DNA of 64,000 bases from Oscillospiraceae bacterium (GCA_902786615.1 CADADE010000017.1:1-64000), one strand, 5' to 3'; shown: positions 43,233 to 51,623, counted from the first letter of the stretch. Notes: generated by a model from the sequence alone, not told the origin. A program made the numbers and translations.

Positions 43233-43432
43233 CGTCCCTTCTCCTTCCCGGCAAGCTGCCGCATCAGCTCCCGTTCCTCCAAATCCAGCTCATCCACACT
43301 CTTCGCATACCGCATCAGTTTCCGAGTCAGGCGCAGAAGTGCTGCCGCGTCCATTGGGCTGATTTCATCCAACTCCTTCATGATCCTGTCAAGTGTACTC
43401 GGCCTGTTTCCCTTATGTCTCGCTTGGTTCAT
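43214..43432 (-). CDS. Small helical phage protein
   Basis: 72 residues, mostly charged helix (TLDRIMKELDEISPMDAAAL, LEERELMRQLAGKEKGRCQC). Overlaps genes on both sides. No family recognised. Confidence 0.6.
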   Translation of the reverse strand: MNQARHKGNRPSTLDRIMKELDEISPMDAAALLRLTRKLMRYAKSVDELDLEERELMRQLAGKEKGRCQCCR

Positions 43433-44196
43433 GCCCTCAGCCTCCAGTTTTCCGGCGGAGCCATAACAGCAAAACCACGGCTGCGCTCATAAATGCGCCC
43501 GCCGATTGCCTCGTCAAGACCGGTTATGTTCTCAAGGTTTATCTCGCTTGAGATGATCGTCCGCAGGGCTGTGTTGTTGTACCGTGTGTTCAGAAGCTGA
43601 AAGGCAAGTCGTAGATCGGCGTCGCTGCTGCCGCCTTTGAGAAAATCGTCGATGTACAGCACAGGCACAGTCTGGAGCTTCTTAATACGCGCCTCGTACC
43701 ATTCCCGTTCTGCGATCCCCGACTTAAGTGCGGTTGACTCGTCGCGCCACGGCATAAAGTAGACTTCGCCGCCCTGTTCCTCCATGAGCGCCGTACAGAT
43801 CGCCGTGCAGATATGCGTCTTCCCGCTTCCAGTTTGCCCCGCGATGAAAAACCAGCCCGTCCTCATTCTGATGAAACGCTCTGCAGCTGTCTTTATCTTC
43901 TCCCGATGCGGTGTATTGGTAACGTAGTTGTCCAGCGTATAGCGCCGCGCCATGTCCTCCATCCCGGCCTTGCGGAGAGAACGCAAGGAACGTCGCTTCC
44001 TCATACAAGGACATTCGTACACGTGCAGCTCCAGAAGCGCGGGGCCTCTCTCTATGAGCTGCCCCGTGTTCCCGCAGCGTGAGCAATCCACCCCGCCGAG
44101 ATCGTAGTCTGCAAGTGATTCACTCGACGTCGTACTTGATGTTGAAGCGCTTGCCTGCGCTGCTTTCAGGCTTTCCATGATCTGCTGCTGATCCAT
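43429..44196 (-). CDS. DnaC/IstB-type AAA+ helicase loader
   Basis: 255 residues. N-terminal zinc-binding part (CSRCGNTGQLI and CPCMRKRRS), then Walker A GQTGSGKTH, Walker B VLYIDDFLK and sensor RTIISSEINL. Loads the replicative helicase on the element or phage replication origin. The ATG has a strong GGAGAGGGGAGAG site and lies 77 bases inside the upstream replication gene. Confidence 0.92.
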   Translation of the reverse strand: MDQQQIMESLKAAQASASTSSTTSSESLADYDLGGVDCSRCGNTGQLIERGPALLELHVYECPCMRKRRSLRSLRKAGMEDMARRYTLDNYVTNTPHREKIKTAAERFIRMRTGWFFIAGQTGSGKTHICTAICTALMEEQGGEVYFMPWRDESTALKSGIAEREWYEARIKKLQTVPVLYIDDFLKGGSSDADLRLAFQLLNTRYNNTALRTIISSEINLENITGLDEAIGGRIYERSRGFAVMAPPENWRLRA

Positions 44197-44755
44197 TGTT
44201 CTCTCCCCTCTCCCATGTCCTGACCGCGGCCCGCCAGTCTTTGATAGTCTTGCCCCGGCCCTGGCTCCAGCCGTTGGCCTCGTAGAAGTCTACGAAACGC
44301 TGAGCGTCCACGCCGTTCCGCCTCTCCAGACAATATGCCTTAACCTCCTCCACGCTGGGGGGAGTGAAGCGCGGAGCGCGCGGCGGCTTTGACGCCTTAC
44401 TCTCTTTTATTTCGGTTCTATTCGGTTCGGTTCTGTTCGGTTCGGTTCTATTCGGTGCGACTGGTAACGACTCGTCACGACTGGTGACGCTTGGTGCTTT
44501 CCGATTTGCCGCGATCCTTTGATTTCGGGCGCAGACCTCGGCATGATGAGTTAGGGCACTGTCAATGTCCCCTGTGAAAAGGGAAAGTACAATCTCCTCG
44601 CTCAGTTCCAGACCTTCCGTCGCTTCACCCGTAAGGAACAGGCGCGCCGCTGCTTTGAGCACTCGCCCCGCGTTCTCGTCGGGCAGCAGCAAGGCACTTT
44701 GGAGAGTTTTTCCATAGACTACAAAGCCGTCAGGTTTGCCTTCGCGTTTTCTCAT
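44120..44755 (-). CDS. Replication initiator/DnaD-like phage protein
   Basis: 211 residues. N-terminal DUF6291-type region (FVVYGKTLQSALLLPDENAG, ELSEEIVLSLFTGDIDSAL), a linker with three PNRTE repeats, and a C-terminal phage replisome-organiser segment (FTPPSVEEVKAYCLERRNGV then VDFYEANGWSQGRGKTIKDW). It pairs with the DnaC-type loader encoded next. The repeat is encoded by a CCGAACAGAACCGAA-type 15-bp unit. Confidence 0.85.
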   Translation of the reverse strand: MRKREGKPDGFVVYGKTLQSALLLPDENAGRVLKAAARLFLTGEATEGLELSEEIVLSLFTGDIDSALTHHAEVCARNQRIAANRKAPSVTSRDESLPVAPNRTEPNRTEPNRTEIKESKASKPPRAPRFTPPSVEEVKAYCLERRNGVDAQRFVDFYEANGWSQGRGKTIKDWRAAVRTWERGENNGSAADHGKPESSAGKRFNIKYDVE

Positions 44756-45147
44756 GGGCAGATCACCGCCCGCTCAATTGCATCAGCCGTCCGGTAAACC
44801 TCTGCCGCCCGTCGCCGCATAGAGGCGACGCACCGCGCCCGCTCTGCTTCGGTCTCTGCGAGGAAATACCCGTCCCGGTTGTTCACGCAGATACAAGCCC
44901 CGGCCTGCCGCTCAATCTGAATCCGACGGCGGATCAGCCGGCGGTCAAGGCCAGTGAGCGTTTCGAGTGAGCCGAGCGGGATAGCGTTTGCTTCACCATG
45001 TAGCAGCAGGGGAGTAATTACCCCTTGCGCCTCACATAGCCTTGTGATAGACTCAAAATCGGGCAGTTCGTTGAAGCCGTCAAGCCGCGTCTGCTCTCCG
45101 CCGTCTGGGTGCTGCAACACCTGGGCGGCTTTTTTCTCGATTTTCAT
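44752..45147 (-). CDS. Phage HTH protein upstream of the replication gene
   Basis: 131 residues. SLETLTGLDRRLIRRRIQIE is a helix-turn-helix, followed by NNRDGYFLAETEAERARCVA, typical of short phage proteins placed next to replication genes. Overlaps both neighbours by four bases. Confidence 0.72.
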   Translation of the reverse strand: MKIEKKAAQVLQHPDGGEQTRLDGFNELPDFESITRLCEAQGVITPLLLHGEANAIPLGSLETLTGLDRRLIRRRIQIERQAGACICVNNRDGYFLAETEAERARCVASMRRRAAEVYRTADAIERAVICP

Positions 45148-45377
45148 AGTTCTACCCTCCGAATCCGCGATATCTCTTCCGCTTGTAAGGACATGTTTCC
45201 ACGCAGATAATCTTCCAATGTGTCCAGGTCCAGCAGGTACTTCGTGCCGATCCGTACACTCGGAAGCTGACCGCTTACCACCAGTCGCCGGAGTGCGGTT
45301 TTTGTGAAAGCTGTTTCTGGATCTGTCTCACGTAAACACGCCGCGGCAGCGTCGATAGTTCGCATCCGTGGAAGCAT
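45144..45377 (-). CDS. xis: Excisionase-like HTH protein
   Basis: 77 residues. TIDAAAACLRETDPETAFTK, ALRRLVVSGQLPSVRIGTKY and LLDLDTLEDYL form a MerR/excisionase-type winged helix. As the second gene of the early leftward transcript it is a good candidate for the directionality factor of the integrase. Symbol given by likely role only. Confidence 0.75.
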   Translation of the reverse strand: MLPRMRTIDAAAACLRETDPETAFTKTALRRLVVSGQLPSVRIGTKYLLDLDTLEDYLRGNMSLQAEEISRIRRVEL

Positions 45378-45379
45378 AT

Positions 45380-45562
45380 TTATTGACCTCCTCCGGCTGC
45401 AAGCTCATCAATGAGCGTGCATACCCGAGCATACTCTTCCTCTGAAAATTCACGGCGAAGTCTCCTGCTGAATGTGCTGTCAGTGATTCCAAGCCTTTCA
45501 GCGAGCTGCCATAGCTTCACGCCCTTTTCTTTGGCTCGCTGCTTGATCTCAACATTTCTCAT
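45380..45562 (-). CDS. Cro-like HTH regulator
   Basis: 60 residues, almost entirely a helix-turn-helix (GVKLWQLAERLGITDSTFSR). First gene of the leftward transcript, divergent from the XRE repressor gene, so it takes the Cro position of a lysis/lysogeny-type switch. GGAGGTGTGAAGT precedes the ATG. Confidence 0.82.
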   Translation of the reverse strand: MRNVEIKQRAKEKGVKLWQLAERLGITDSTFSRRLRREFSEEEYARVCTLIDELAAGGGQ

Positions 45563-45587
45563 ACTTCACACCTCCAAAATTGTTGTT

Positions 45588-45641
45588 GCAATCTATTGAT
45601 TGCTATGATAAGATTGTAGCAGACAGCAGCAGCAACGTCAA
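45588..45641. promoter_or_regulatory. Early-lytic-type promoter and operator between cro-like and repressor genes
   Basis: Minus strand TTGACG, 17 bases, TACAAT (45613-45641) drives the cro-like gene. The palindrome GCAATC-TATT-GATTGC (45588-45603) lies downstream of its start region and overlaps a possible plus-strand promoter ending TATGAT. AGCAAATA (45642 on) and TATTTGCT (about 45680) form a further split dyad. Confidence 0.75.
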
Positions 45642-45701
45642 GCAAATATGGCTACAGCGTCAAAAGAGCTGATTTTATTTGCTATCAAAAGGAGGTAAAC
45701 C

Positions 45702-46406
45702 ATGCCACGCAAACCGAACACTGCAAAAGACCATTATCATGATCCCTTTCCATGTGCTTTACGAGAGCTGGTAGACGCGCGGAACCTCACGCAGGAGCAG
45801 TTGACCGAGGTGCTGGGGGTAAAGTCGCGTCAGTCTGTTACCGGCTATCTGGATGGAAGCACAGCACCAACGGCAGAAAAGATTTCTGCTGTGGCAAGGT
45901 TTTTCGGGGTCTCGGCTGATTGGCTGCTGGGATTATCTGATGAAAAGAGTCCGAATGCCGATCTTCAAGCAGCGTGCTTATATACTGGTCTCAACGGAGA
46001 AGTTGTCGAGCTTATAAAGCACTGTGCTTCTATACGCACTGTGTTGAACACGATGGGGAGAACTCAACGAGAAAACGCAAAACCTATAATTGACACCCCA
46101 CTTTTCCAATTTGCATCATCTTTTTTGAAGATTGAAAAGGCAGCAGTATCTGCCGCGGCAACTGTATTGTCAGACGACCCAGAAGTGAAATACAGCCAAG
46201 CCAAATACAAAAAAGAGCAGTTAGAGCTCGCACTATTTCGATTCACAAGGGTATGTCAGAATATCCCGCAGATGGTTTACCTGTCTGAAATGCTCATGGA
46301 TGAAGTAAATGATTTGAGCAAGGAATATGATGATAAGCGCATCATGGCTTATATAGAGTCGCAGAGAGAAGCGGAGGCCCAGCATGGCGAACATCAAGAG
46401 GATTGA
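45702..46406 (+). CDS. XRE-family repressor (CI/Stl-like)
   Basis: 234 residues. The N-terminal HTH is clear (ALRELVDARNLTQEQLTEVL, GVKSRQSVTGYLDGSTAPTA), followed by a helical C-terminal domain without a LexA-like Ser/Lys protease motif. Absence of a self-cleaving domain fits repressors that are released by binding another protein, such as Stl of staphylococcal pathogenicity islands, but this is inference. AAAAGGAGG precedes the ATG; the stop overlaps the integrase start. Confidence 0.85.
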   Translation: MPRKPNTAKDHYHDPFPCALRELVDARNLTQEQLTEVLGVKSRQSVTGYLDGSTAPTAEKISAVARFFGVSADWLLGLSDEKSPNADLQAACLYTGLNGEVVELIKHCASIRTVLNTMGRTQRENAKPIIDTPLFQFASSFLKIEKAAVSAAATVLSDDPEVKYSQAKYKKEQLELALFRFTRVCQNIPQMVYLSEMLMDEVNDLSKEYDDKRIMAYIESQREAEAQHGEHQED

Positions 46407-47721
46407 CGGTAAGACCGGCACGGCATTCAAGATCACCGTCACCACCGGGCGCGGGACCGACGGCAAACAGGTCCGGCATTACATGACCTGGAAGCCTACG
46501 GCAGGCATGACAGAGCGCCAGATCGAGCAGGGATTTATCGCGGACAATCGGCAGACCTTCGCTCAGTATGCGGAGTATGTTGTCAAGCTCAAGGAGCGCA
46601 GCGGAGCCAAGCGGCGGACGGCAGAGTGGTATCGTGAGCTGCTGCCGCGGATCAATGCCGCCATCGGACATCTGAAACTGACGGATATACGCCCGCAGCA
46701 CTTAAACCAGTTCTATGCGAACATGGCAGAGGAAGGTATCAGAACCGCGCCGGTCAAGGCCACGCCAAAGAAGGACATTGCGGCTCTGATGAAGGCAAAG
46801 AAGCTGAGTTCGGCGGAGATCGCCCGCTCCTCCGGCATGGCTGCCTCCACGTTCCGCCCTGCTGTGCACGGGCAGACCGTCGCCAAGAACACGGCGGACA
46901 CACTGGCTGTGGCTCTCGGCTATAAGACCGAAACGCTCTTCAAGCTCACGCAGGACACAAGCCCGCTCTCGGCGCGGACGATTCTCGGCTATCACCGGCT
47001 GATCTCCGCCGTACTGAGCCAGGCAGAAAAAGAAATGCTGATTCCGTATAATCCCGCGCACCGCGCCTCTCCGCCCAAGCAGGAGCGCCCGGAGACGAAC
47101 AGTTTTCAGCCGGAGGAGCTGGCACGGATTCTGGAGTGCTTGGAGCGGGAGCCAATCAAGTGGCGCACCATCACGCACTTGCTGATCATCACCGGCTGCC
47201 GCCGTGGGGAGATCATGGGCCTGCACTGGGATGCCATCGACTGGAAGCGTCAGCAGCTTCGCATTGACCGTGCGCTCCTCTACACCGCTGAGAGCGGCGT
47301 TTATGAGGACACGACCAAGACCGGAGAGACGCGCTTTATCAAAGTCCCTGCAGAAACCATTCAGCTCTTGAAGCTGTACCGAGCCTATTACGACGGCCTC
47401 AAAGTGAAGAACGGAGACCGCTGGATTGAGAGCGATTATGTGTTTACCCGCGACGACGGCGGGGTAATGAATCCCGATAACATCACTCAATGGCTCAGCA
47501 ACTTTGCCAAGAAATACGATCTGCCGCCGATACACCCGCACAAGTTCCGGCATACAATGGCCTCGCTGCTGATCTACAACGGAACGGACGTGCTGACGGT
47601 CTCCAAGCGCCTCGGCCACGCGCAGGTATCGACCACCACAGATATATACAGCCACGCCATCAAGGAGGCAGACGAGCGGGCAGCGGAGAGCATTGCCGAT
47701 GTGATACTCCGCAGGGCATAA
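46384..47721 (+). CDS. int: Tyrosine integrase with embedded XRE-like HTH
   Basis: 445 residues. N-terminal arm-binding part (ANIKRIDGKTGTAFKITVTT), SAM-like core-binding domain (FAQYAEYVVKLKERSGAKRR), an inserted HTH (SSAEIARSSGMAASTFRPAV, then TADTLAVALGY) and the catalytic domain with Arg in TGCRRGEIMGLHW, Lys in TTKTGETRFIKVP, HPHKFRHT, GHAQVSTTTDIYSHA (Tyr nucleophile). All catalytic residues are present. It adjoins the tRNA-Arg attachment site and is followed by a terminator. Shares layout with the fragment at 15.2 kb. Confidence 0.95.
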   Translation: MANIKRIDGKTGTAFKITVTTGRGTDGKQVRHYMTWKPTAGMTERQIEQGFIADNRQTFAQYAEYVVKLKERSGAKRRTAEWYRELLPRINAAIGHLKLTDIRPQHLNQFYANMAEEGIRTAPVKATPKKDIAALMKAKKLSSAEIARSSGMAASTFRPAVHGQTVAKNTADTLAVALGYKTETLFKLTQDTSPLSARTILGYHRLISAVLSQAEKEMLIPYNPAHRASPPKQERPETNSFQPEELARILECLEREPIKWRTITHLLIITGCRRGEIMGLHWDAIDWKRQQLRIDRALLYTAESGVYEDTTKTGETRFIKVPAETIQLLKLYRAYYDGLKVKNGDRWIESDYVFTRDDGGVMNPDNITQWLSNFAKKYDLPPIHPHKFRHTMASLLIYNGTDVLTVSKRLGHAQVSTTTDIYSHAIKEADERAAESIADVILRRA

Positions 47722-47725
47722 AAAA

Positions 47726-47771
47726 AGCGGTTACTGTTCCCAACGAAGGGGAGCGGTAACCGCTGGTTTTT
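47726..47771 (+). terminator. Integrase terminator
   Basis: AGCGGTTAC / GTAACCGCT stem around a 28-base loop followed by GGTTTTTTT. Confidence 0.75.
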
Positions 47772-47777
47772 TTGAGG

Positions 47778-47799
47778 TTGTGCGCCAAATGTGCGCCAA
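47778..47799. repeat. Integrase arm-type repeat, right
   Basis: Tandem TGTGCGCCAA units identical to 40304-40325. Lies 78 bases from the tRNA core on this side, 115 bases on the other. Confidence 0.65.
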
Positions 47800-47842
47800 A
47801 TCCGATTTTGCCGATTTTTAATTGCCGAGAAAAATACAAAAA

Positions 47843-47877
47843 AACCGCCGATTTTCTTCAAATCGACGGTTTTTTCG
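47843..47877. terminator. Terminator between tRNA-Arg and integrase gene
   Basis: ACCGCCGATTT / AAATCGACGGT stem with A-run and T-run flanks. It ends the leftward tRNA transcript and can act in both directions. Confidence 0.7.
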
Positions 47878-47954
47878 TGGTACGGCTGACGGGATTCGAA
47901 CCCACGACCTCCAGAGTCGGAGTCTGGCACTCTATCCAGCTGAGCTACAGCCGC
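47878..47954 (-). tRNA. tRNA-Arg (anticodon CCG), attR junction
   Basis: Complete 77-nt cloverleaf with encoded CCA. Acceptor GCGGCTG pairs with CAGCCGT; D-arm GCTCAGCTGGATAGAGT; anticodon arm CCAGA-CTCCGAC-TCTGG giving anticodon CCG; T-arm GTGGGTTCGAATCCCGTC. Its 3' 46 bases are duplicated at 40143 (attL) and its 5' 39 bases at 48190, so it was rebuilt by integration of the mobile element. Confidence 0.95.
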
Positions 47955-48395
47955 ATATATCGATCAGCGCCCGGAGGCGGTAATCTGCTTTTTCAAAAAT
48001 AAAAGTGACGATCCAAGAACGCAAGCGCATTGCGCGCTATGTGATTGGCTAAACAGTACATATGCAGACGGCTTTTCCACCCGCAGTGGTCAAATAGTAG
48101 TCAAAAGAAGTGAGAAAACTGATCTGGAAACCCGCAACATCGGATGTATCAACGGTTTGGGGCATATCTCAACAAGACTGGCCTGGAACGTCGGAGTCTG
48201 GCACTCTATCCAGCTGAGCTACAGCCGCGTATGAGCCCCCGTATTTACAAGAAGCGCGAATTCTGATATAATAATCAACATAGTCCGCGCCCCCTTTACG
48301 GGAACAGATGGTATTATACCAAACTTCTCAGCGGATGGCAAGTGCCGATTTGTACTTTATACGGAAAACTTTTCGACACGGAAAGGGCAGCCTTT
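47955..48395. other. Region between tRNA-Arg and apbE
   Basis: About 235 bases of apparently foreign sequence between the full tRNA and its 5' half copy, with motifs such as GTCAAATAGTAGTCAAAAG, then 165 bases leading to the lipoprotein gene. No gene; likely remnant of another integration. Confidence 0.5.
48190..48228 (-). pseudogene. 5' half of tRNA-Arg(CCG), third attachment-site copy
   Basis: 39 bases identical to 47916-47954: 5' acceptor, D-arm and anticodon-arm half, ending at the same GTCGGAGT core. With the attL fragment it rebuilds a full 77-nt gene using an 8-base overlap. Confidence 0.85.
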
Positions 48396-49454
48396 ATGAA
48401 AAAGCTCTCTGTAATAAAAAGAACACTGATCGTCTGCCTCTGCCTCGGCATGGCGCTGTCTTTCGCGGCCTGCGGGGAGACAAAAATGAGCCAGCGGCAG
48501 GTCTTCGCCATGGATACCATCATGACGCTCACAGCCTACGGCAACAATGCCGAGCGCGGCCTTACCGCCGCCCAGGGCGTCATCCAGTCCATGAACGACA
48601 TGCTCGACCCGGATATCGAGACCAGCACCACCTACGCCATCAACCACGCAAACGGCGGCAACGTGTCCATTTCCGGCCAGGTGGCGACCATGCTCTCCAC
48701 GGCTCATGACATTTACAAAAAGAGCGGCGGCGCCCTCGATTTGACCATTTACCCCGTCATCAAGCTCTGGGGCTTTGACAGCGGACGCTACTATGTCCCG
48801 ACGGATGAGGAGATCTGGCCCTATCTCGCGCTCAAGGCCTTTGACAAAATGACGCTCACCAGCTTCCCAAGCTCCGGGTCCTATGCGGTATCCTTCCCGG
48901 CGGGGACGGAGATCAGCTTCGGCGCGGTGGCGAAGGGCTGCGCGTCGGAAAACGCCATCCGCTCGATGCGAAACGTCGGCGTGACGAGCGGCATCGTCTC
49001 TCTGGGCGGCAACGTCCAGACCCTCGGACGCAAGCCGGACGGGTCGCTCTGGAATGTGGCCGTGCAGGACCCGAACAACACCGCAAGCTATGTGGGCGTC
49101 CTGTCCGTCGGGGAGACCGCCGTGGTCACCTCCGGCACCTACCAGCGCTTCTTCATCCAGAACGGCAAGACCTATCACCACCTCATTAACCCCGAAAGCG
49201 GCAGACCGAACAACAACACGCTCAAGTCCGTCACCATCGTGTGCGAAGACGGCACCACCGCCGATTGCCTTTCCACCGCCATGTTTATCCTCGGACAGAC
49301 AAAGTCCCTCAACTACTGGCGGCAGTACGGCACCAAGGACAACCCCTTCGACATGGTGCTCATCAACAACGACAAAGAGGTTATCTGCACCAAGGGCCTG
49401 ATCGAAAAATTCACGCTGACCAATAACGACTACACGCTTCGTTATGTGGAGTAA
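48396..49454 (+). CDS. apbE: FAD:protein FMN transferase (ApbE), lipoprotein
   Basis: 352 residues. Lipoprotein signal with lipobox SFAAC; then FAMDTIMTLTAYG, the core MSTAHDIYKKSGGALDLTIY and PVIKLWGF, SFGAVAKG and VSLGGNVQTLG, and HHLINPESGRP with the flavin/Mg site, VTIVCEDGTTADCLSTAMF. Covalently attaches FMN to redox proteins such as Rnf or Nqr subunits on the outer face of the membrane. No Rnf genes are in the window. RBS GGAAAGGG. Confidence 0.94.
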   Translation: MKKLSVIKRTLIVCLCLGMALSFAACGETKMSQRQVFAMDTIMTLTAYGNNAERGLTAAQGVIQSMNDMLDPDIETSTTYAINHANGGNVSISGQVATMLSTAHDIYKKSGGALDLTIYPVIKLWGFDSGRYYVPTDEEIWPYLALKAFDKMTLTSFPSSGSYAVSFPAGTEISFGAVAKGCASENAIRSMRNVGVTSGIVSLGGNVQTLGRKPDGSLWNVAVQDPNNTASYVGVLSVGETAVVTSGTYQRFFIQNGKTYHHLINPESGRPNNNTLKSVTIVCEDGTTADCLSTAMFILGQTKSLNYWRQYGTKDNPFDMVLINNDKEVICTKGLIEKFTLTNNDYTLRYVE

Positions 49455-49457
49455 ACG

Positions 49458-51512
49458 ATGACGGATCTGAATACCGACGTTCGTTATATCAAGGGCATAG
49501 GAGAGAAAAAGGCGCAGGCGCTCAACAAGCTCGGCGTCTTTTCTCTGCGTGACCTTGTTTCTTTTTTTCCCCGGAAATATGAGGATCGCAGCGAAATCAA
49601 GCCCATCGCCCTCACCTGCGAGGGGGAGAGCGTCTGCGTTGAGGCCATGGTGGCCGATACGCCGCGCCTGACCCGGGTGCGCCGCGGGCTCGACCTTGTA
49701 AAGCTGCGCGCGGTGGACGACAGCGGCGTGCTGGATATCACCTACTTCAACATGCCCTACGCGAAGGATAATCTGCAGCGCGGAGAGACCTACGTCTTCT
49801 TCGGAAAGATCGAGGCGAACGGCCCGCGCCGCAGCATGGTAAATCCCGTCGCGGAGAAGGCGGAGGGGGAGCACAGAGTCACCGGGCGCATCATCCCCGT
49901 GTACCGTGTGGCGGCGGGGCTGAGCCAGCGCGTCATGCTCCAGGCCGTGCGGCAGGGGCTGGACGCCTGCCTCGGGGCGCTGCCGGATGTCCTGCCCCAC
50001 GCTGTGCGGGAGCGCAATCAGCTTGCCCAGACGGGCTATGCCTTTGAAAACATCCACTTCCCGGCGGACTTTGAGGCGCTTGAGCTTGCCCGCCGCCGGC
50101 TCATTTTTGAGGAACTTTTCGTCCTCGCCTGCGCCCTCGGCCGTATGCGCGGGGAGCGCAGCCGCGAGGCGGGCGTGCGCATGGCGGCCTCCGATCTCAC
50201 CCGCTTCTGGGCGGCGCTGCCCTTTGCCCCCACCGGGGCGCAGCGGCGCGCGGTGGAGGAGGCCATGCGCGACATGGACTCCGGCAGCGTGATGAACCGC
50301 CTGGTGCAGGGCGACGTGGGCAGCGGCAAAACCCTGGTCGCGGCGGCGCTCATCTGGCACTGCGCCGACAACGGCTATATGTCCGCCTTCATGGCCCCGA
50401 CGGAGATTCTGGCAGAGCAGCATTATCATACCCTCACCGGGCTGCTCAAGCCTCTGGGGCTTCGGGTCGGAAAGCTCACCGGCTCCATGACGGCAAAGGA
50501 GAAGCGCATCGTGCGCGAGCAGCTCAAGACCGGGGAGCTCGACCTCATCATCGGTACCCACGCCCTGTTCAGCGCGGACGTGGAATATGAAAAACTCGCC
50601 CTTGTGGTCACGGACGAGCAGCACCGCTTCGGCGTCGGGCAGCGCTCGGCCCTGATCGGCAAGGGGCAGAAGCCCCATGTGCTGGTCATGTCGGCCACGC
50701 CCATTCCGCGCACCCTGGCCCTCATCATCTATGGCGACCTGGACGTTTCGATCATTGACGAGCTGCCGCCCGGCCGGCAGAAGGTGGACACCTTCGCCGT
50801 GGACGAGAGCTACCGCGCCCGCCTCAACGGCTTTATCCGCAGGCTTGTGGGGGAGGGGCGGCAGGTCTTTGTGGTCTGCCCCATGGTGGAGGAAAACGAC
50901 GAGCTGCCCCAGAAGCTCAAGAGCGCCGAGGAGCATGCCGAGGAGCTGCGGCGGGAATTTCCCGATCTGCGCGTCGCCTGCATACACGGCAAGATGAAAG
51001 CGAAGGACAAGGACGCGGTCATGGCCTCCATGGTCGCGGGGGAGACGGACATTCTTGTCGCCACGACGGTGATCGAGGTGGGCGTGGATGTTCCCAACGC
51101 GGCTTTGATCATCGTGGAGAACGCCGAGCGCTTCGGCCTCAGCCAGCTCCACCAGCTCAGAGGGCGCGTCGGGCGCGGACAGCACAAGAGCTGGTGCATC
51201 CTTGTGTCCGACAACGACGGGGAGGAAAACCGCGCGCGCCTGCATATCATGACAAAAACCAACGACGGCTTCAAGATTTCGGAGGAGGATCTGCGTCTGC
51301 GCGGGCCGGGCGACTTCTTCGGCTCCCGCCAGCACGGCCTGCCGGAGATGCACGTGGCGGACCTCGGCGCGGACGTGAACGTGATGCAGAAGGCCCAGCA
51401 GGAGGCGGCGCTGCTTCTCGCGTCCGACCCCGATCTCTCCCGGCCGGAGCATGCGGCTCTCCGCGAGAGCGTCGAGCGGCTTCTGAAAACAAACGCCGAC
51501 AGCTTTAATTAA
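49458..51512 (+). CDS. recG: ATP-dependent DNA helicase RecG
   Basis: Branch-migration helicase that processes stalled forks. 684 residues: N-terminal wedge/OB domain (TDVRYIKGIGEKKAQALNKL, GVLDITYFNMPYAKDNLQRG), Walker A GDVGSGKT, DEQHRFGV, SATPIPRTL, and the helicase C motifs HGKMKAKDK, TTVIEVGVDVPNA, QLRGRVGRG. Three bases after apbE; complete. Confidence 0.97.
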   Translation: MTDLNTDVRYIKGIGEKKAQALNKLGVFSLRDLVSFFPRKYEDRSEIKPIALTCEGESVCVEAMVADTPRLTRVRRGLDLVKLRAVDDSGVLDITYFNMPYAKDNLQRGETYVFFGKIEANGPRRSMVNPVAEKAEGEHRVTGRIIPVYRVAAGLSQRVMLQAVRQGLDACLGALPDVLPHAVRERNQLAQTGYAFENIHFPADFEALELARRRLIFEELFVLACALGRMRGERSREAGVRMAASDLTRFWAALPFAPTGAQRRAVEEAMRDMDSGSVMNRLVQGDVGSGKTLVAAALIWHCADNGYMSAFMAPTEILAEQHYHTLTGLLKPLGLRVGKLTGSMTAKEKRIVREQLKTGELDLIIGTHALFSADVEYEKLALVVTDEQHRFGVGQRSALIGKGQKPHVLVMSATPIPRTLALIIYGDLDVSIIDELPPGRQKVDTFAVDESYRARLNGFIRRLVGEGRQVFVVCPMVEENDELPQKLKSAEEHAEELRREFPDLRVACIHGKMKAKDKDAVMASMVAGETDILVATTVIEVGVDVPNAALIIVENAERFGLSQLHQLRGRVGRGQHKSWCILVSDNDGEENRARLHIMTKTNDGFKISEEDLRLRGPGDFFGSRQHGLPEMHVADLGADVNVMQKAQQEAALLLASDPDLSRPEHAALRESVERLLKTNADSFN

Positions 51513-51585
51513 TTATGTAAACTGAAATATGTAGATTATTTTCTGTAAATTAAATTATGTAAATCAAGCTTAATCTTTCGGGGAG
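51513..51585. repeat. AT-rich TTATGTAAA repeats
   Basis: Contains TTATGTAAACTG, TTCTGTAAATTAAATTATGT and TTATGTAAATC. Related motifs recur near 54085-54122 and in inverse orientation at 55228-55275. Function unclear. Confidence 0.45.
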
Positions 51586-51592
51586 CTATTAA

Positions 51593-51623
51593 AAAACCGG
51601 GCGGCGAATCGCTGCCCGGTTTA
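51593..51623. terminator. Terminator after recG
   Basis: AAACCGGGC(A/G)GCGA / CGCTGCCCGGTTT hairpin with A-run and T-run flanks, between convergent recG and the DUF5662 gene. Confidence 0.75.

Noticed and set aside
40143..47954. Complete prophage
   Set aside because: No capsid, portal, tail, large terminase or lysis genes are present between the att sites.
48357..51452. 1031-codon frame opposite apbE and recG
   Set aside because: Spans two real genes antisense; composition is that of a shadow.
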